A DNA stretch of 64,000 nt from Ideonella alba (GCF_018069875.1 NZ_JAGQDF010000005.1:124001-188000), one strand, 5' to 3'. Positions 1 to 14,630 are shown, counted from the first letter of the stretch. The notes: a model not told the origin generated them from the sequence alone. Made by a program: numbers and translations.

Positions 1-39
1 CTGTAGCGCGACTCTGAGCCAGGTCAAATGGGCGCGCGT

Positions 40-771
40 TCAGGCCAGGGTGTCGTGGAAGTCGGCAGCGCCGCGCTTCCAGTAGGCGGCCACGCGCATC
101 GCGGCCACCGGCAGGCCTGCGGCCTGCAAGCTGTCACGGGCGCGGGCCATCAGCGCGGCTTCGCCGGCGCACCACACGAAGCCCTCGTCGGCGGCGGGCA
201 GGGCCCGGGGCAGGGCGGCCAGCCAGTCCTCGGCCTGGCGGCAGTGATGAACCTCGACGGGTGCTGCGGTCGCCGGCAGGGCCAGCTCGGCGGCATCGTC
301 GACCAGCGCGATCACCCGCACCGATGCGCCCGCTGGGGCCTCGGCCAGTGCGCGGCGGATGGCCGGCAGCGCGCAGGCGTCGCCGGCCAGCACCAGCGCC
401 AGGTCCGGATCGATCACCATCGAGCCGCGCGGCCCGCCCACCTTCAGCCACTGACCCGGCTGGGCCTGCCGCGCCCAGGTGGTGGCGGGGCCATGGCCGT
501 GCAGCGCGAACTCGATCGTCAGCTCGCGGCGGGCCGCATCAAAGGCCTGGGGCGTGTAGTCGCGGCGGGCCTCGCCGCCCGCGCCGTCGGGCACGAACAG
601 CTTGACGTGGTCGTCAAAGGACAGGGACAGGAAGTCGGCGAGGTCCTCGCCGCCCAGCACCACCCGCGCCAAGGCCGGGTGGGGGTGTTCCACGCGCAGC
701 ACCTGCAGCGTGCGCAGCTTCAGTTCATGGCGGACACGCCGCACGCGGCGTTCCTGGAGGCTGTGTTCCAT
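40..771 (-). CDS. Siderophore-interacting FAD-dependent reductase (SIP/ViuB family)
   Basis: The 243-residue protein fits the cytoplasmic siderophore-interacting family, which reduces ferric siderophores with a flavin and NAD(P)H so that iron is released. The N-terminal flavin-binding barrel contains RDYT at residues 70-73, matching the family R-x-Y-T flavin motif, and the C-terminal half ends in the typical AYWKRG segment. Length is normal or slightly short for the family. It is divergent from a MarR-type gene with only about 20-35 bp between start codons, so the two almost certainly share regulation. No siderophore synthesis or receptor gene is adjacent. The family call is firm; the substrate is unknown. 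Confidence 0.88.
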   Translation of the reverse strand: MEHSLQERRVRRVRHELKLRTLQVLRVEHPHPALARVVLGGEDLADFLSLSFDDHVKLFVPDGAGGEARRDYTPQAFDAARRELTIEFALHGHGPATTWARQAQPGQWLKVGGPRGSMVIDPDLALVLAGDACALPAIRRALAEAPAGASVRVIALVDDAAELALPATAAPVEVHHCRQAEDWLAALPRALPAADEGFVWCAGEAALMARARDSLQAAGLPVAAMRVAAYWKRGAADFHDTLA

Positions 772-785
772 TCGGGGTCTTGTTG

Positions 786-831
786 GTTGATAATGTCATC
801 CATCATGCCGAACAAAGTTGATAGTGTCAAC
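786..831. promoter_or_regulatory. Paired MarR-type operators over the divergent SIP/MarR promoter
   Basis: GTTGA-TAGTG-TCAAC at 817-831 is a perfect 5-5-5 inverted repeat, and a related copy, GTTGA-TAATG-TCATC, lies at 786-800. Reading towards the SIP gene, TTGACA (complement of 825-830) and CATGAT (complement of 802-807) are 17 bp apart, so a plausible sigma-70 promoter sits inside this pair. The second site overlaps the first codons of the MarR gene. Autoregulation by the MarR protein is inferred from position and symmetry. Confidence 0.6.
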
Positions 832-1272
832 CAAAAGCCCGAGGACCCGGTGGCGGGCGTCGTCGAGGCTCTGCACGCGGTGGTGCACCGCCTGCGCGCC
901 GCCGCCGCGGCGGAGCCGCTGGACGACGGCCTGGCACCGATGGAAGGCCGGGCCTTGGGCTTCTTCCTGCGTCACCCCGGCGCCACCGCCTCGCAGCTGG
1001 TCGAGCACAGTGGCCGCGACAAGGCCCAGGTGGCGCGACTGGTGGCGGCGCTGCGCGAGCGCGGGTTGCTGGAGGCGCGCACCGACGAGCATGATCGCCG
1101 CGTTTCCCGGCTTCACCCCACCGCTGCAGCGGCGCGTCTGCATCAGCGGGTGATGCAGGTGCGCGGCCGCAGCGCGGCGCAGGCCTTTTCGGTGTTGGAC
1201 GCGGCCGAACTGCAGCAGTTGCGCAGTTTGCTGGAGCGCATCGCGGCGGGTATGCGGGCCGGCGCTGGCTGA
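805..1272 (+). CDS. MarR-family transcriptional regulator
   Basis: A 155-residue winged-helix regulator. The central segment (about residues 47-105) has the MarR recognition helix pattern followed by the wing DEHDRRVSRLHPT, and flanking helices form the dimerisation region. An ATG at 793 is an equally possible start and would add four residues; 805 was chosen because 793 lies inside the upstream operator copy. It is divergent from the siderophore-interacting reductase and two inverted repeats cover the intervening DNA, so it most likely represses that gene and itself. The ligand cannot be told from sequence. Confidence 0.85.
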   Translation: MPNKVDSVNQKPEDPVAGVVEALHAVVHRLRAAAAAEPLDDGLAPMEGRALGFFLRHPGATASQLVEHSGRDKAQVARLVAALRERGLLEARTDEHDRRVSRLHPTAAAARLHQRVMQVRGRSAAQAFSVLDAAELQQLRSLLERIAAGMRAGAG

Positions 1273-1292
1273 GTGCCCGGCGGGGTAGACCG

Positions 1293-2078
1293 TCAGCGAT
1301 CCAACAGTTCGACGACGCGGGTGTGATTGCCTTCGCGGGCCAGATCCAATGCGGTCTTGCCGTTCTTTGCCTTCAGCGACGGCGTGGCCTGGGCATCCAG
1401 CAGCACTGCCACTACCTCGACATGACCTCGCGCTGCTGCCGCCATCAGCGCGGTCATGCCCACGCCATCGCCGGGCACCAGGTCGACGTTGGCGCCGGCC
1501 GCCACCAGTTGCCGCACGATGTCCAGCTCCCCATAGCTGCTGGCAAACATCAGCGCTGTGCGGCCGAGGTGGTTCTGGCGATTGGGGTCGGCGCCTGCGG
1601 CAATGAGCATGGCCACGATCTCGCCGTGACGTTCTGCGGCTGCGATCATCAGCGGCGTCCAACCGGCCACGTTGGTCCAGTTCCGGTCGGCGCCGTCCTT
1701 CAACAGGGTGGCCACGCGGTCCGAATGACCGACATAGGCCGCATCAAACAGGGATCGACCGCCGGGAGACACCATCGCGCCGCTGCCCAAGCCGTACCTG
1801 GACAAGGCCAGTTGGCAGGCATCCGCCGTCGGGGCCTCGGTGCAACTGCGTGCCGCGTGCTCGCACAGGTAGCGAGCCGCGGTGTCCACCGCAGTGCGGT
1901 CCGGCAGTCGTGGATCGACACCCAGGCGCGGCAGCAGTGCGCTGCGCTCGACGTCCAGGCATCGCGACAGCAGCACCTCGGAAGCCGGCATGCCTGCCGA
2001 GTCGGCGACCGCGCTGAACGTCGCCGAAGCCATGAGCGGCACCACAAGGGCGCTGGACAGGCGGGCTCGGTAGCTCAT
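1293..2078 (-). CDS. Secreted ankyrin-repeat protein
   Basis: A 261-residue protein with an N-terminal signal peptide (MSYRARLSSALVVPLMAS followed by a hydrophobic stretch) and about four ankyrin repeats in the C-terminal half, recognisable by GWTPLMIAAA, GRTALMFASS, GMTALMAAAA and GKTALDLARE. The region between has several cysteines and no domain I recognise. The start at 2078 was chosen because AGGA lies six bases upstream; an ATG at 2084 has no correct spacing. Ankyrin repeats bind proteins, so a periplasmic binding or inhibitor role is possible. It is divergent from a secreted Sel1-repeat gene 152 bp away, another repeat-type binding protein. Confidence 0.75.
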   Translation of the reverse strand: MSYRARLSSALVVPLMASATFSAVADSAGMPASEVLLSRCLDVERSALLPRLGVDPRLPDRTAVDTAARYLCEHAARSCTEAPTADACQLALSRYGLGSGAMVSPGGRSLFDAAYVGHSDRVATLLKDGADRNWTNVAGWTPLMIAAAERHGEIVAMLIAAGADPNRQNHLGRTALMFASSYGELDIVRQLVAAGANVDLVPGDGVGMTALMAAAARGHVEVVAVLLDAQATPSLKAKNGKTALDLAREGNHTRVVELLDR

Positions 2079-2230
2079 GAACATTCCTGGGCCGCGACCG
2101 GTGACCATTGATCTGGGCAGATTGCATCGCGCGGCGAGCCGGCCAGTCTTGCGTTGCCTCAATGGTCGGTGTCCTCGATGGCGCAGCATGGAATCAGCCG
2201 GCGACGCCAACACCGGAAAGCGAGGTGACG

Positions 2231-3286
2231 ATGGGTTCTCTCCGAAGGAGCGCAGTCTGGCTGCGCGCGCTGCTGCTGGCACCCTGGCTGCTGGTGGCTA
2301 CGGCATCACAGGGTGGTGTCGTCGAGGACGCGTCGGCCCTGCAACTGGCCGGCAATCCCGGCGCCGCGATGGCCCTGCTGCGCCCCGCCGCAGAGGCGGG
2401 TGACGCCGCGGCCCAGGTGCTGCTGGGCAGTGCCTATGCCTACGCCTGGGCGGGTCAGCGCGACCCGGCCGAGGCCTATCGCTGGTATCGGCGCGCCGCT
2501 GAATCCGGTGATGTGGAGGGCGCCTACAACACGGCCGTGCTGCTGGCCGCGGGCGACGGCGTTTCGGCGGACGCCGCGGCCGCGGTGGACTGGTACCGCC
2601 GTGCCGCGGAGCAGGGTCACCGCAGCGCGGCGTACAACCTGGGCCTGCTGTACGAGGAGGGTCGCGGTACGGCCGTCGATCTGGCTCAGGCCTTGCAATG
2701 GATCCGGCGAGCGGCGGAGGCAGGACATGCGGCGGCGATGGACCGCATCGGTCTGTCCTACCTGCGGGGCGAGGCCCGACAGCCAAGAGATGCAGTGCAA
2801 GGCCGGGCCTGGGTTCAGCGCGCTGCGGCGGCGGGTCATGCCCAGGCGCAGTTTCGCCTGGCCCTCATGCTGATCCAGGGTGTGGGGGGCTCCGTTGACG
2901 AACATGAGGCCATGCTGTGGCTGCAGCGAGCGGCGGAGGGCGGCCTGCCCGCGGCGATGGGTGAACTGGGTGGTCGATACCTGGGTGGGAAGGGCCTCCC
3001 ACAGGACCTGACCGCGGCGGCGCGTTGGCTGACCGCAGGGGCAGAGCGCGACCATCCCCGCGCGCAGGCCATGCTGGGCCTGATGGCGGCAGACGGCGTG
3101 GGTGTGCCGAAGGATCCGGTGCAGAGCGCTGTCTGGCTGTCGCTGGCCAGCCGGCATGACGATGATCTGGCGCCGATGCGTGACCGCCAACTCGGGCAGC
3201 TCGATGCGACCCAGCGTGCCGAAGTCCAGCGTCGCCTGCAGGCCTGGCAACCGGTGCCATTGTCGAAGCCCATCGGCCAGCGGTGA
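2231..3286 (+). CDS. Sel1-repeat (SLR/TPR-like) secreted protein
   Basis: A 351-residue protein with a signal peptide (MGSLRRSAVWLRALLLAPWLL) followed by about eight Sel1-like repeats of roughly 36 residues. They show the family pattern AGHAAA..IG..YLRG and AAAARW...AERDHPRAQ. GAGGTG lies just upstream of the chosen ATG; longer upstream reading lacks a ribosome site. Sel1 repeats form an alpha-solenoid that scaffolds protein complexes, often in the envelope or in signalling. The gene is divergent from a secreted ankyrin protein and convergent with the alpha-CTD-like gene downstream. No specific partner can be named. Confidence 0.82.
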   Translation: MGSLRRSAVWLRALLLAPWLLVATASQGGVVEDASALQLAGNPGAAMALLRPAAEAGDAAAQVLLGSAYAYAWAGQRDPAEAYRWYRRAAESGDVEGAYNTAVLLAAGDGVSADAAAAVDWYRRAAEQGHRSAAYNLGLLYEEGRGTAVDLAQALQWIRRAAEAGHAAAMDRIGLSYLRGEARQPRDAVQGRAWVQRAAAAGHAQAQFRLALMLIQGVGGSVDEHEAMLWLQRAAEGGLPAAMGELGGRYLGGKGLPQDLTAAARWLTAGAERDHPRAQAMLGLMAADGVGVPKDPVQSAVWLSLASRHDDDLAPMRDRQLGQLDATQRAEVQRRLQAWQPVPLSKPIGQR

Positions 3287-3320
3287 GCGAGGGCCGGGCA
3301 GGCACCCGCCCGCTCCCGCC

Positions 3321-3865
3321 TCAGCCAGGCAAGGGGGTGCCGGGCTGCAAGCCGTGAGCGGCCAGCATGTCCACCACCTCGGCCACCTGCCGCCTGCCCA
3401 GGTGCGGCAGGGCCAGCAGCTGTCGCTCGTCCAGCGCGGCCAGGGCGCCCAGCTGTTCGATGCCTGCCCGGCGCAGCGCCAGCTCGCAGCGCAGCGACAG
3501 CCCCAGGGCGTCCAGCGGCCAAGCCAGTGAGCCGCGCAGGCGCGGGCGCTCCGGCGGCGGTGGCGGCGGCGCGGCGGCCTCGGGCGCGAAGGACACGCAG
3601 ACTGCACGCAGCTGGCGGGCCACACGGGCCAAGGTGGCGCGCGGATCGGTGCCGGCGTCAGCGTCCACCTGCAGCGTCAGCCGCTCGCCCTGGCCGGACC
3701 GCCCCGCAGGCGCCGGGCGTACCCGCGGCAGCACCGCCCGCACCCCGGGCTGCTGACGCAGATGCGCGGCCATCCAGCCGCCCAGCGTCAGGCCCAGCCC
3801 GCTGGCCACGACAGCCTCGGTGGTCACCGAACCGCGCTGGGCTTCGAGTCTCCCGAGCGGCCCGT

Positions 3866-3869
<4 letters not shown>
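3321..3869 (-). CDS. Protein with C-terminal RNA polymerase alpha-CTD-like domain
   Basis: A 182-residue protein. The last 65 or so residues align end to end with the C-terminal domain of RNA polymerase alpha: PLDALGLSLRCELALRRAGI matches [20 protein letters not shown], and LPHLGRRQVAEVVDMLAAHGL matches [21 protein letters not shown]. The arginine equivalent to alpha R265 is kept but the N268 position is leucine, so DNA binding of the alpha type is uncertain. The first 110 residues, with a proline-rich linker, match nothing I recognise. The ATG overlaps the upstream stop as ATGA, showing translational coupling with the 215-residue protein. Function unknown. Confidence 0.62.
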
Positions 3870-8744
<4,875 letters not shown>

Positions 8745-8825
8745 CGTGGGAATTGTCGGCTGCCCGATAGTCGCCGGGCCGCCTCAGGCCGAATACTGCG
8801 CCCCCAGCGTCCCCGAGGTGCCACC

Positions 8826-9353
8826 ATGAAAACCCTGAACGAACAGCTGATCCAGTACGCCCGCTACCACCGCGACCCGCGCAACATCGCCACCCACTTC
8901 GTGGGCATCCCGATGATCACGTTCGCGATCGCGGTGCTGCTGTCGCGTCCCGCCTGGGGCGCGCTGTCGCCTGCGCTGGCGCTGGCGGCGGCCTTTTCGG
9001 TGTACTACCTGCGCCTGGACGGGCGCTACGGCGTGGCGATGACGGCGTTGCTGGCACTGGCGCTCTGGGGCGCCCAGGGGCTGGCCGCGGGCAGCACCGC
9101 CAGCTGGCTGGCCTGGGGCATCGGCCTGTTCATCGTCGGCTGGGTCTTCCAGTTCGTCGGCCACTGGTGGGAAGGCCGCAAGCCGGCCTTCGTGGATGAT
9201 CTGGTCGGCCTGGTGATCGGGCCGCTGTTCGTGGCGGCCGAGGCGGGATTCCGGCTGGGCTGGCGCCGCGAGGTGGCGCAGGCGATCGATGCCGCGGCCG
9301 GCCCGGTGGCCCGTCGGGATCCGCAGGCCCTGGCGCCGCAGGCCCGCGGATGA
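8826..9353 (+). CDS. Mpo1/DUF962-family membrane protein (2-hydroxy fatty acid dioxygenase-like)
   Basis: A 175-residue protein with four predicted membrane segments. It has the family signature YHRDPRNIATHFVGIP near residue 14 and VGHWWEGRKPA near residue 112; the conserved histidines are the likely Fe(II) ligands. The yeast member Mpo1 oxidises 2-hydroxy fatty acids in phytosphingosine breakdown. The bacterial substrate is not established and is inferred to be a 2-hydroxy acid. The stop codon overlaps the following start by ATGA, so the DUF1569 protein is translationally coupled. Confidence 0.82.
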   Translation: MKTLNEQLIQYARYHRDPRNIATHFVGIPMITFAIAVLLSRPAWGALSPALALAAAFSVYYLRLDGRYGVAMTALLALALWGAQGLAAGSTASWLAWGIGLFIVGWVFQFVGHWWEGRKPAFVDDLVGLVIGPLFVAAEAGFRLGWRREVAQAIDAAAGPVARRDPQALAPQARG

Positions 9354-9802
9354 GCCGCCTGCGCTGGCACGACTTCGACGCGGCCCTGACCGGGCTGGCA
9401 GCGCTGCCGCGCTCGTCGCTTCCGGCCGTGGTCGAAGGCCGTACCCTGGCCCAGGCGCTGCTGCACTGCGCGCAGGGCATCGAGTACTCGATGCAGGGCT
9501 TCCCGCAGCCCAAGCCGCGCTGGTTCCAGCTCAGCGTAGGTGCGCTGGCCTTCGCGGTGTTCCGGCGGCGTGGCTGGATGTCGCACGACCGCCGTGCGCC
9601 GGTGCCCGGCGAGCCCCCGCCGCCCGACCATGCCGACGAGGCCCAGGCCCTGGCCCGGCTGCACTCGGCGATCGCGGCCTTCCGCGCCTGGCCCGGGCCC
9701 TGGTCACCGCATTTCGCCTACGGCGCACTCGACCGCGCCGGTCACGAGCAGGCCCACGCGATGCACCTGGCCGACCACCTGCAGGCCTTCCTGGCCGAGT
9801 GA
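9350..9802 (+). CDS. DUF1569 (DinB-like) protein
   Basis: A 150-residue protein matching the DUF1569 family, a DinB-like four-helix bundle. Histidines suited to metal binding are spread as in the family: LLHCAQGIEYSM near residue 40, SPHFAYGALDRAGHEQAHAMHLADHLQAF at the C-terminus. It starts inside the stop codon of the Mpo1-like gene (ATGA). DinB-like proteins often bind a divalent metal with three histidines and some act as thiol-dependent transferases, but no activity is known for this branch. Confidence 0.7.
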   Translation: MSRLRWHDFDAALTGLAALPRSSLPAVVEGRTLAQALLHCAQGIEYSMQGFPQPKPRWFQLSVGALAFAVFRRRGWMSHDRRAPVPGEPPPPDHADEAQALARLHSAIAAFRAWPGPWSPHFAYGALDRAGHEQAHAMHLADHLQAFLAE

Positions 9803-9829
9803 CTTTGGTCTGGGTGCGATGATCGGGTG

Positions 9830-10837
9830 ATGAACCCGATGCAGCCCGTTCCCCTGTCGATGCTGGATCTGGTCGCGGTGCGCGATGGGCGCAGCGTGGC
9901 TGATGCGCTGGCCGTGGCCCGGCAGACCGCCCTGCATGCCGAGCGGCTGGGCTTCACCCGCTACTGGCTGGCCGAACACCACAACATGGCGGGCATCGCC
10001 AGCTCCGCCACCGCGGTGCTGGTGGGCCACATCGCCGGCGCCACGCGGCGCATCCGCGTCGGCTCGGGCGGGGTGATGCTGCCCAACCACGCGCCGCTGG
10101 TGGTGGCCGAGGCGTTTGGCACGCTGGCCGAGCTCTACCCCGGGCGGATCGACCTGGGCCTGGGCCGCGCGCCCGGCACCGACCGCGAGACCATGCGCGC
10201 GCTGCGCCGCGACCGGGTTGAATCAGAGCAGGACTTCCCGCGCGACGTGGCCGCGCTGCAGCAACTGCTGGACGACCCCGCCCCAGGCCAGCGCGTGTTG
10301 GCCATGCCCGGCGCCGGCACGCGCGTGCCAATCTGGCTGCTCGGCTCCAGCCTGTTCTCGGCCCAGCTGGCGGCCGAGCGCGGTCTGCCCTATGCCTTTG
10401 CCTCGCACTTCGCGCCGCGGCTGCTGCTGCAGGCGCTGGACCTGTACCGCCGGCTGTTCCGCCCCAGCGCCGAACTGGCCCAGCCGAAGGTGATCATCGG
10501 CGTGCCACTGGTGGCGGCCCCCACCGACGACGAGGCGCAGTTCCTGGCCAGCAGCGTCTACCAGCGGGTGCTGGGCATCCTGCGCAACGACCGCCAGCGC
10601 CTGCAGCCGCCGCAGGCCGGGTTCGTCGAGTCACTGTCGCCCGCGGAGCGCGCCGGCATCGCCGACTTCCTGGGCTGCGCCGTGGTGGGCGGGCCCGACA
10701 CCGTGCGCCAGGGCTTCGCCGCCCTGCTCGAGGCCACCCGCGCCGACGAGCTGATGCTGGTCTGCGACGTCTACGAGCCCGAGTTGCGCTGGCGTTCGCT
10801 GGACATCGCGGCTCAGGCGATGGCGACGCTGGGCTGA
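9830..10837 (+). CDS. Luciferase-like (LLM class) flavin-dependent monooxygenase
   Basis: A 335-residue TIM-barrel protein of the bacterial luciferase superfamily, in the MsnO8-like subgroup. Characteristic parts are [19 protein letters not shown] near residue 45, the [18 protein letters not shown] segment and [10 protein letters not shown] near residue 115. These proteins use reduced FMN supplied by a separate reductase to oxygenate an organic substrate, here unknown. A GTG three bases upstream is an alternative start. The last 25 bases overlap the convergent EIIC-EAL gene. Confidence 0.88.
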   Translation: MNPMQPVPLSMLDLVAVRDGRSVADALAVARQTALHAERLGFTRYWLAEHHNMAGIASSATAVLVGHIAGATRRIRVGSGGVMLPNHAPLVVAEAFGTLAELYPGRIDLGLGRAPGTDRETMRALRRDRVESEQDFPRDVAALQQLLDDPAPGQRVLAMPGAGTRVPIWLLGSSLFSAQLAAERGLPYAFASHFAPRLLLQALDLYRRLFRPSAELAQPKVIIGVPLVAAPTDDEAQFLASSVYQRVLGILRNDRQRLQPPQAGFVESLSPAERAGIADFLGCAVVGGPDTVRQGFAALLEATRADELMLVCDVYEPELRWRSLDIAAQAMATLG

Positions 10838-12900
10838 CGACCGCCCGCCGTCTGCAGCAGCGCGGCGCAGTCCTCGGCCGACAGCGGCCGGCTGTGCAGG
10901 TAGCCCTGGAACAGACCGCAGCCCAGTTCGGCCAGGCACTGGCGCTGCTCGGTGGTTTCAACGAACTCGGCCAGCACCCGCACGCCCAGCGCGCGCCCCA
11001 GCTGGGCGATGCTGCGCACGATGTCGGCGTCGCTGCGGCTGCTGACGATGTCGCGGGTGATCGAGCCGTCGATCTTGATCGTGTGCACCGGGATGCGGCG
11101 CAGTTGCAGCAGCGACGAATAGCCCATGCCGAAGTCATCCATCGACAGGCGCACGCCGGTCTGCGCCAGCGCCTGCAGCGTCTCGTCGACCTCGCGCAGC
11201 GCAGGCACCGCGTGTGTTTCGGTCAGCTCCAGCTCCAGCTCCTCGGCGCGCAGGCCGTGGCGCTGCAGCGCCGCACCGATGCGCTGGGCGAGGCGGCGGT
11301 CGCGCAACTGGGTGGGCGAGAGGTTCACCGCCATCACCACCGGCGGCAGTCCCTGGCGGTTCCAGCGGGCCTTGCAGGCCAGCGCGGTGTCCAGCGCCCA
11401 GTCGCCCAGGGCGTCGATCAGCCCACCCTGCTCAGCCAGAGCGACCACTGCGCCTGGGGCGATCGGGCCATGGCGCGGGTGATGCCAGCGCAGCAGGGCC
11501 TCGACGCCGACGCAGTGGCCTGCGGTATCGACCTGCGGCTGGTAGTGCTGCACCAGCGCGCCGCGCTCCAGGGCCTGGCGCAGGTCGGCCAGCAGTTCGC
11601 GTGCGCTGCCGCCCACGTTGTCCTGCCGGCGCAGCGGCGGCACGGTGCCGGCGGTCGTGTCCAGCAGCGCGGCCACCGTGGCGTCCAGGGTCTGCCTGTC
11701 CAGGGCTTCGCGGCGGCGTTCCCAGCGGCTGACCAGTGGCCAGTACAGCGCGGTCGACAGCGCCAGCAGCAGCGCCTGGAAGGCCGCGCCCCGCCAGGAA
11801 CCGGTGATCAGCCAGCCGGAAATCAACGGCGGCGTGGTCCAGGGTACCGAACGGGCATCGCTGATCGCCAGCGCCAGCCAGCCGTGGTCAAAGGCGACCA
11901 GGGTCAGCACCGCCATCAGCACCGGCACGCCGATGAAGGCGGGCAGGAAGTGGCGGTTCAGGGCCAGGGGCAGGCCGAAGATCAGGGTCTCGTTGATGTT
12001 GAAGCTGCCCGGCAGCAGCGACAGCCAGGCCAGTCGCCGGGTGGCCCCGGGGCGGCTGTTGAACAGCATCGCCAGCATCAGGCCGAAGGTGGCGCCGCTG
12101 CCGCCCATCAGCACGAAGCTGTCGAACACCGGCCGCCACATCCGGCCCGGCAGTGGCGGGCCGCCGGTGGGTGCGAACAGCGTGGCGGTGTCCATGTCCA
12201 GCAGATGCCCCCCGGGAATGCCGACGCTCCAGGCGAGTTGATTGAGCAGCACCGCGGTCAGTGTCAGCCACTGCTGGGGGTTGCTGCGCGCGTGGAGCCA
12301 GGCGAGTGCCGGGTCGACCCACTGGCCGTCCGGGCGCAGCAGCGGTGCCAGCAGCCAGGCGGCGCCCATCAGCACCAGGCTGCTCAACACCGCCGCCGGC
12401 GTGATGCGCAGCGCATGGAAGAACTGGCCATCGCTGCCGAAGGGCAGCCCGCGGGGCCACAGCCAGTGCCAGGCGCCGCAGCGCTGCAGCAGCTCCGCCG
12501 TGGCCACGCCCACCAGCATGCCCTGCACCAGGTTGTCCAGCACCGGCGGCTGGCCTGGGTGGAGCATGCGGCCGCACAGCAGGTAGTTCGCCATCGACAG
12601 GGTGCCCACGGCCAGCGCCGGCAGGTGCTGGTCCAGCGCGCGCGGCGGCGGCAGCAGACGCGTCAGCCGCACCGCCACCAGGGCCGACAGGGCCAGACCG
12701 AAGACGCCCAGGGTCGAGCGCTCGACCGCCTTCAGCGCATGCGCCCAGTCCGGCCCGAACCAGGACTGGGTCAGGTCCCGGTAGGGCGCCCAGGGAAAGT
12801 GGTACAGCAGCACCGCGCCGATGCCCAGCGCCGTCAGCGGCAACAGCATCACGAAGCTGTCGCGCACGGCGAGCAGCCACAGGCGTGCGCGGTCGATCAT
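10813..12900 (-). CDS. PTS EIIC-like membrane domain fused to EAL c-di-GMP phosphodiesterase
   Basis: A 695-residue fusion. Residues 1 to about 410 form about ten membrane segments resembling the lactose/cellobiose-type PTS EIIC permease, including [14 protein letters not shown] and [17 protein letters not shown]. Residues 435-690 are an EAL domain with [37 protein letters not shown] and FQGYLHSRP, so all metal and catalytic residues look present and hydrolysis of c-di-GMP is likely. EIIC probably acts as a sugar-binding membrane sensor because no EIIA or EIIB is fused or adjacent. Convergent overlap with the luciferase-like gene. Confidence 0.85.
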   Translation of the reverse strand: MIDRARLWLLAVRDSFVMLLPLTALGIGAVLLYHFPWAPYRDLTQSWFGPDWAHALKAVERSTLGVFGLALSALVAVRLTRLLPPPRALDQHLPALAVGTLSMANYLLCGRMLHPGQPPVLDNLVQGMLVGVATAELLQRCGAWHWLWPRGLPFGSDGQFFHALRITPAAVLSSLVLMGAAWLLAPLLRPDGQWVDPALAWLHARSNPQQWLTLTAVLLNQLAWSVGIPGGHLLDMDTATLFAPTGGPPLPGRMWRPVFDSFVLMGGSGATFGLMLAMLFNSRPGATRRLAWLSLLPGSFNINETLIFGLPLALNRHFLPAFIGVPVLMAVLTLVAFDHGWLALAISDARSVPWTTPPLISGWLITGSWRGAAFQALLLALSTALYWPLVSRWERRREALDRQTLDATVAALLDTTAGTVPPLRRQDNVGGSARELLADLRQALERGALVQHYQPQVDTAGHCVGVEALLRWHHPRHGPIAPGAVVALAEQGGLIDALGDWALDTALACKARWNRQGLPPVVMAVNLSPTQLRDRRLAQRIGAALQRHGLRAEELELELTETHAVPALREVDETLQALAQTGVRLSMDDFGMGYSSLLQLRRIPVHTIKIDGSITRDIVSSRSDADIVRSIAQLGRALGVRVLAEFVETTEQRQCLAELGCGLFQGYLHSRPLSAEDCAALLQTAGGRQPSVAIA

Positions 12901-12911
12901 GGCCGCCGATG

Positions 12912-13835
12912 CTACGCCGCCGCGCGACGCACCTGCAGCACCTTGAGCGCGCGCTGCGGATCGACGTCGGCGAAGGCCGCGGGGTTGGGCAGGCGCGCAA
13001 CCACTTCCATCGTCGGCGCGGCTTCAGCCAGGGTCTGGCGCAGGACCTCCTCACCCAGTTTGGGCGAGTTCAGGCACAGCAGGGCCTCGCCGCCGGGCGC
13101 CAGCAGCTCAGGCAGGCGGCGCAGCAGGCGCGCCCAGTCCTTGTCGGCGACGAAGCTGCCCTTCTGGTGGCTGGGCGGGTCCATCACCACCAGGTCATAC
13201 GGGCCGTGGCGGGTGATGCGGCCCCAGGAGTTGAAGATGTCGTGCGGCAGGAAGGCCGCGCCCTGGTCCAGGCCGTTGAGCAGGTGGTTGCGCTTGGCGA
13301 TGGCCAGCGCGCCGCGGGCCATGTCGTAGTTGTCCACCCGGGCGGCGCCGCCGCGCAGGGCCGCCACCGAGAAGGCGCCGGTGTAGGCGAACAGGTTCAG
13401 CACCCGCGCGCCGGGATGCGCCGCCGCCCATTCGCGCACCCAGCGGTGGCCCTCGGCCATGTCCAGGAACAGGCCGTGGTTCTGGCCGCGCAGCAGGTGC
13501 ACGCCGAAGCGGGCGCCGTTCAGCATGACGACATGCGGCTCGGGGATCTGGCCGGCCATCAGACGGTTGTCGGCGCGCATCTCGTCGCGCTGCTGGAACA
13601 CCCAGTTCAGCGGCTGGCCGGGCGCCAGCTCGGCCCAGCGCGCGGCCAGTGCGGCGCCGATCGCCGCCAGGTCGGCCTCGCTGGCGGGCGCAAAGCTGGT
13701 GAGCAGCCAGACCGGGTCATACCAGTCCAGCGTCCAGGCCTCGCAGCCCGGGTGCAGGCCGCCGCGGCCGTGGAAGACCCGCGCCGCCTCGGTGGGCAGG
13801 GTCATCTGGCGCAGGGTGGTCAGCAGGGCGTGCAT
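12912..13835 (-). CDS. Class I SAM-dependent rRNA methyltransferase (RlmI-like)
   Basis: A 307-residue Rossmann-fold methyltransferase. SAM motif I is LNLFAYTGAFSVAAL near residue 145, and motif IV is VVMDPPSHQKGSF near residue 218, the DPPS form typical of nucleic-acid N or C5 methyltransferases such as RlmI/RlmK. The N-terminus lacks a full PUA domain, so it is shorter than E. coli RlmI and the exact target base cannot be set. It ends 11 bp before the EIIC-EAL start and may share a transcript with it. It lies just downstream of radC on the same strand. Confidence 0.8.
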   Translation of the reverse strand: MHALLTTLRQMTLPTEAARVFHGRGGLHPGCEAWTLDWYDPVWLLTSFAPASEADLAAIGAALAARWAELAPGQPLNWVFQQRDEMRADNRLMAGQIPEPHVVMLNGARFGVHLLRGQNHGLFLDMAEGHRWVREWAAAHPGARVLNLFAYTGAFSVAALRGGAARVDNYDMARGALAIAKRNHLLNGLDQGAAFLPHDIFNSWGRITRHGPYDLVVMDPPSHQKGSFVADKDWARLLRRLPELLAPGGEALLCLNSPKLGEEVLRQTLAEAAPTMEVVARLPNPAAFADVDPQRALKVLQVRRAAA

Positions 13836-13877
13836 GGGCAGGTCAGCGTGTGGGTGTGGCCGCGACCATACCCCGGC

Positions 13878-14552
13878 TCAGAGCAGTCCCCGCTCGGCGA
13901 AGCTCACCACCTGGCCGGTGCCCACCACCAGGTGGTCCAGCACCCGCACGTCCACCAGGGCCAGCGCGCTCTTGAGCGCCTGGGTCAGGTACTCGTCGGC
14001 GCGTGAGGGCTCGGCCAGGCCGCTGGGGTGGTTGTGGGCCAGGATCACCGCGCCGGCATTCAGCGCCAGCGCCTCCTTGACCACCTCGCGCGGGTAGACG
14101 CTGGTCTGCGTGAGGGTGCCCTGGAACAGCTCGCGCCACTCGATCAGCCGGTGCTGGCCATCCAGGAACAGCACGCCGAAGACCTCGCGCCGCTGGCCGC
14201 CCAGCTTCAGCGCGACGAAGTCCTTGACCTTGGTCGGGGCGTCGAACACCGGTTCCGCGCGGATCTGCTGCGCCAGCGCGCGCCGCGCCATCTCCATCAC
14301 CGCGGCCAGTTCGGCCCGCTTGGCCGGCCCCAGGCCCTTGACCTGGCCGAAATCCGCCGGCGTGCCGTGCAGCAGGCCGCCAAAGCCGCCAAAGCGTTCC
14401 AGCAGGCTGCCCGCCAGCGCCAGCACACCCTGGCCCGGCAGGCCGGTGCGCAGCAGCAGGGCCAGCAGTTCGGCGTCGGCCAGCGCGGCCGGCCCGCGGG
14501 CCAGCAGCTTCTCGCGCGGCCGCAACTCGGCCGGCAGATCCTTGATCGTCAT
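13878..14552 (-). CDS. radC: RadC-family JAMM/MPN protein
   Basis: A 224-residue protein with an N-terminal helix-hairpin-helix pair ([20 protein letters not shown] and [18 protein letters not shown]) and a C-terminal JAMM metalloprotease-like domain with AHNHPSG and a downstream D. It was once linked to DNA repair, but the biochemical role is unresolved. The chosen ATG has AGGGAG six bases upstream; longer reading would run through the divergent fkpB gene. Divergence from fkpB-ispH with a gap of about 80 bp is the usual Burkholderiales arrangement. Confidence 0.93.
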   Translation of the reverse strand: MTIKDLPAELRPREKLLARGPAALADAELLALLLRTGLPGQGVLALAGSLLERFGGFGGLLHGTPADFGQVKGLGPAKRAELAAVMEMARRALAQQIRAEPVFDAPTKVKDFVALKLGGQRREVFGVLFLDGQHRLIEWRELFQGTLTQTSVYPREVVKEALALNAGAVILAHNHPSGLAEPSRADEYLTQALKSALALVDVRVLDHLVVGTGQVVSFAERGLL

Positions 14553-14630
14553 GCCCGTCTCCCTGAGATTCAGGCGCCCATGCGTGGGGCGACCCGTAAA
14601 ATCAGCGCCCAGACTACCAGTTTTCCCACC

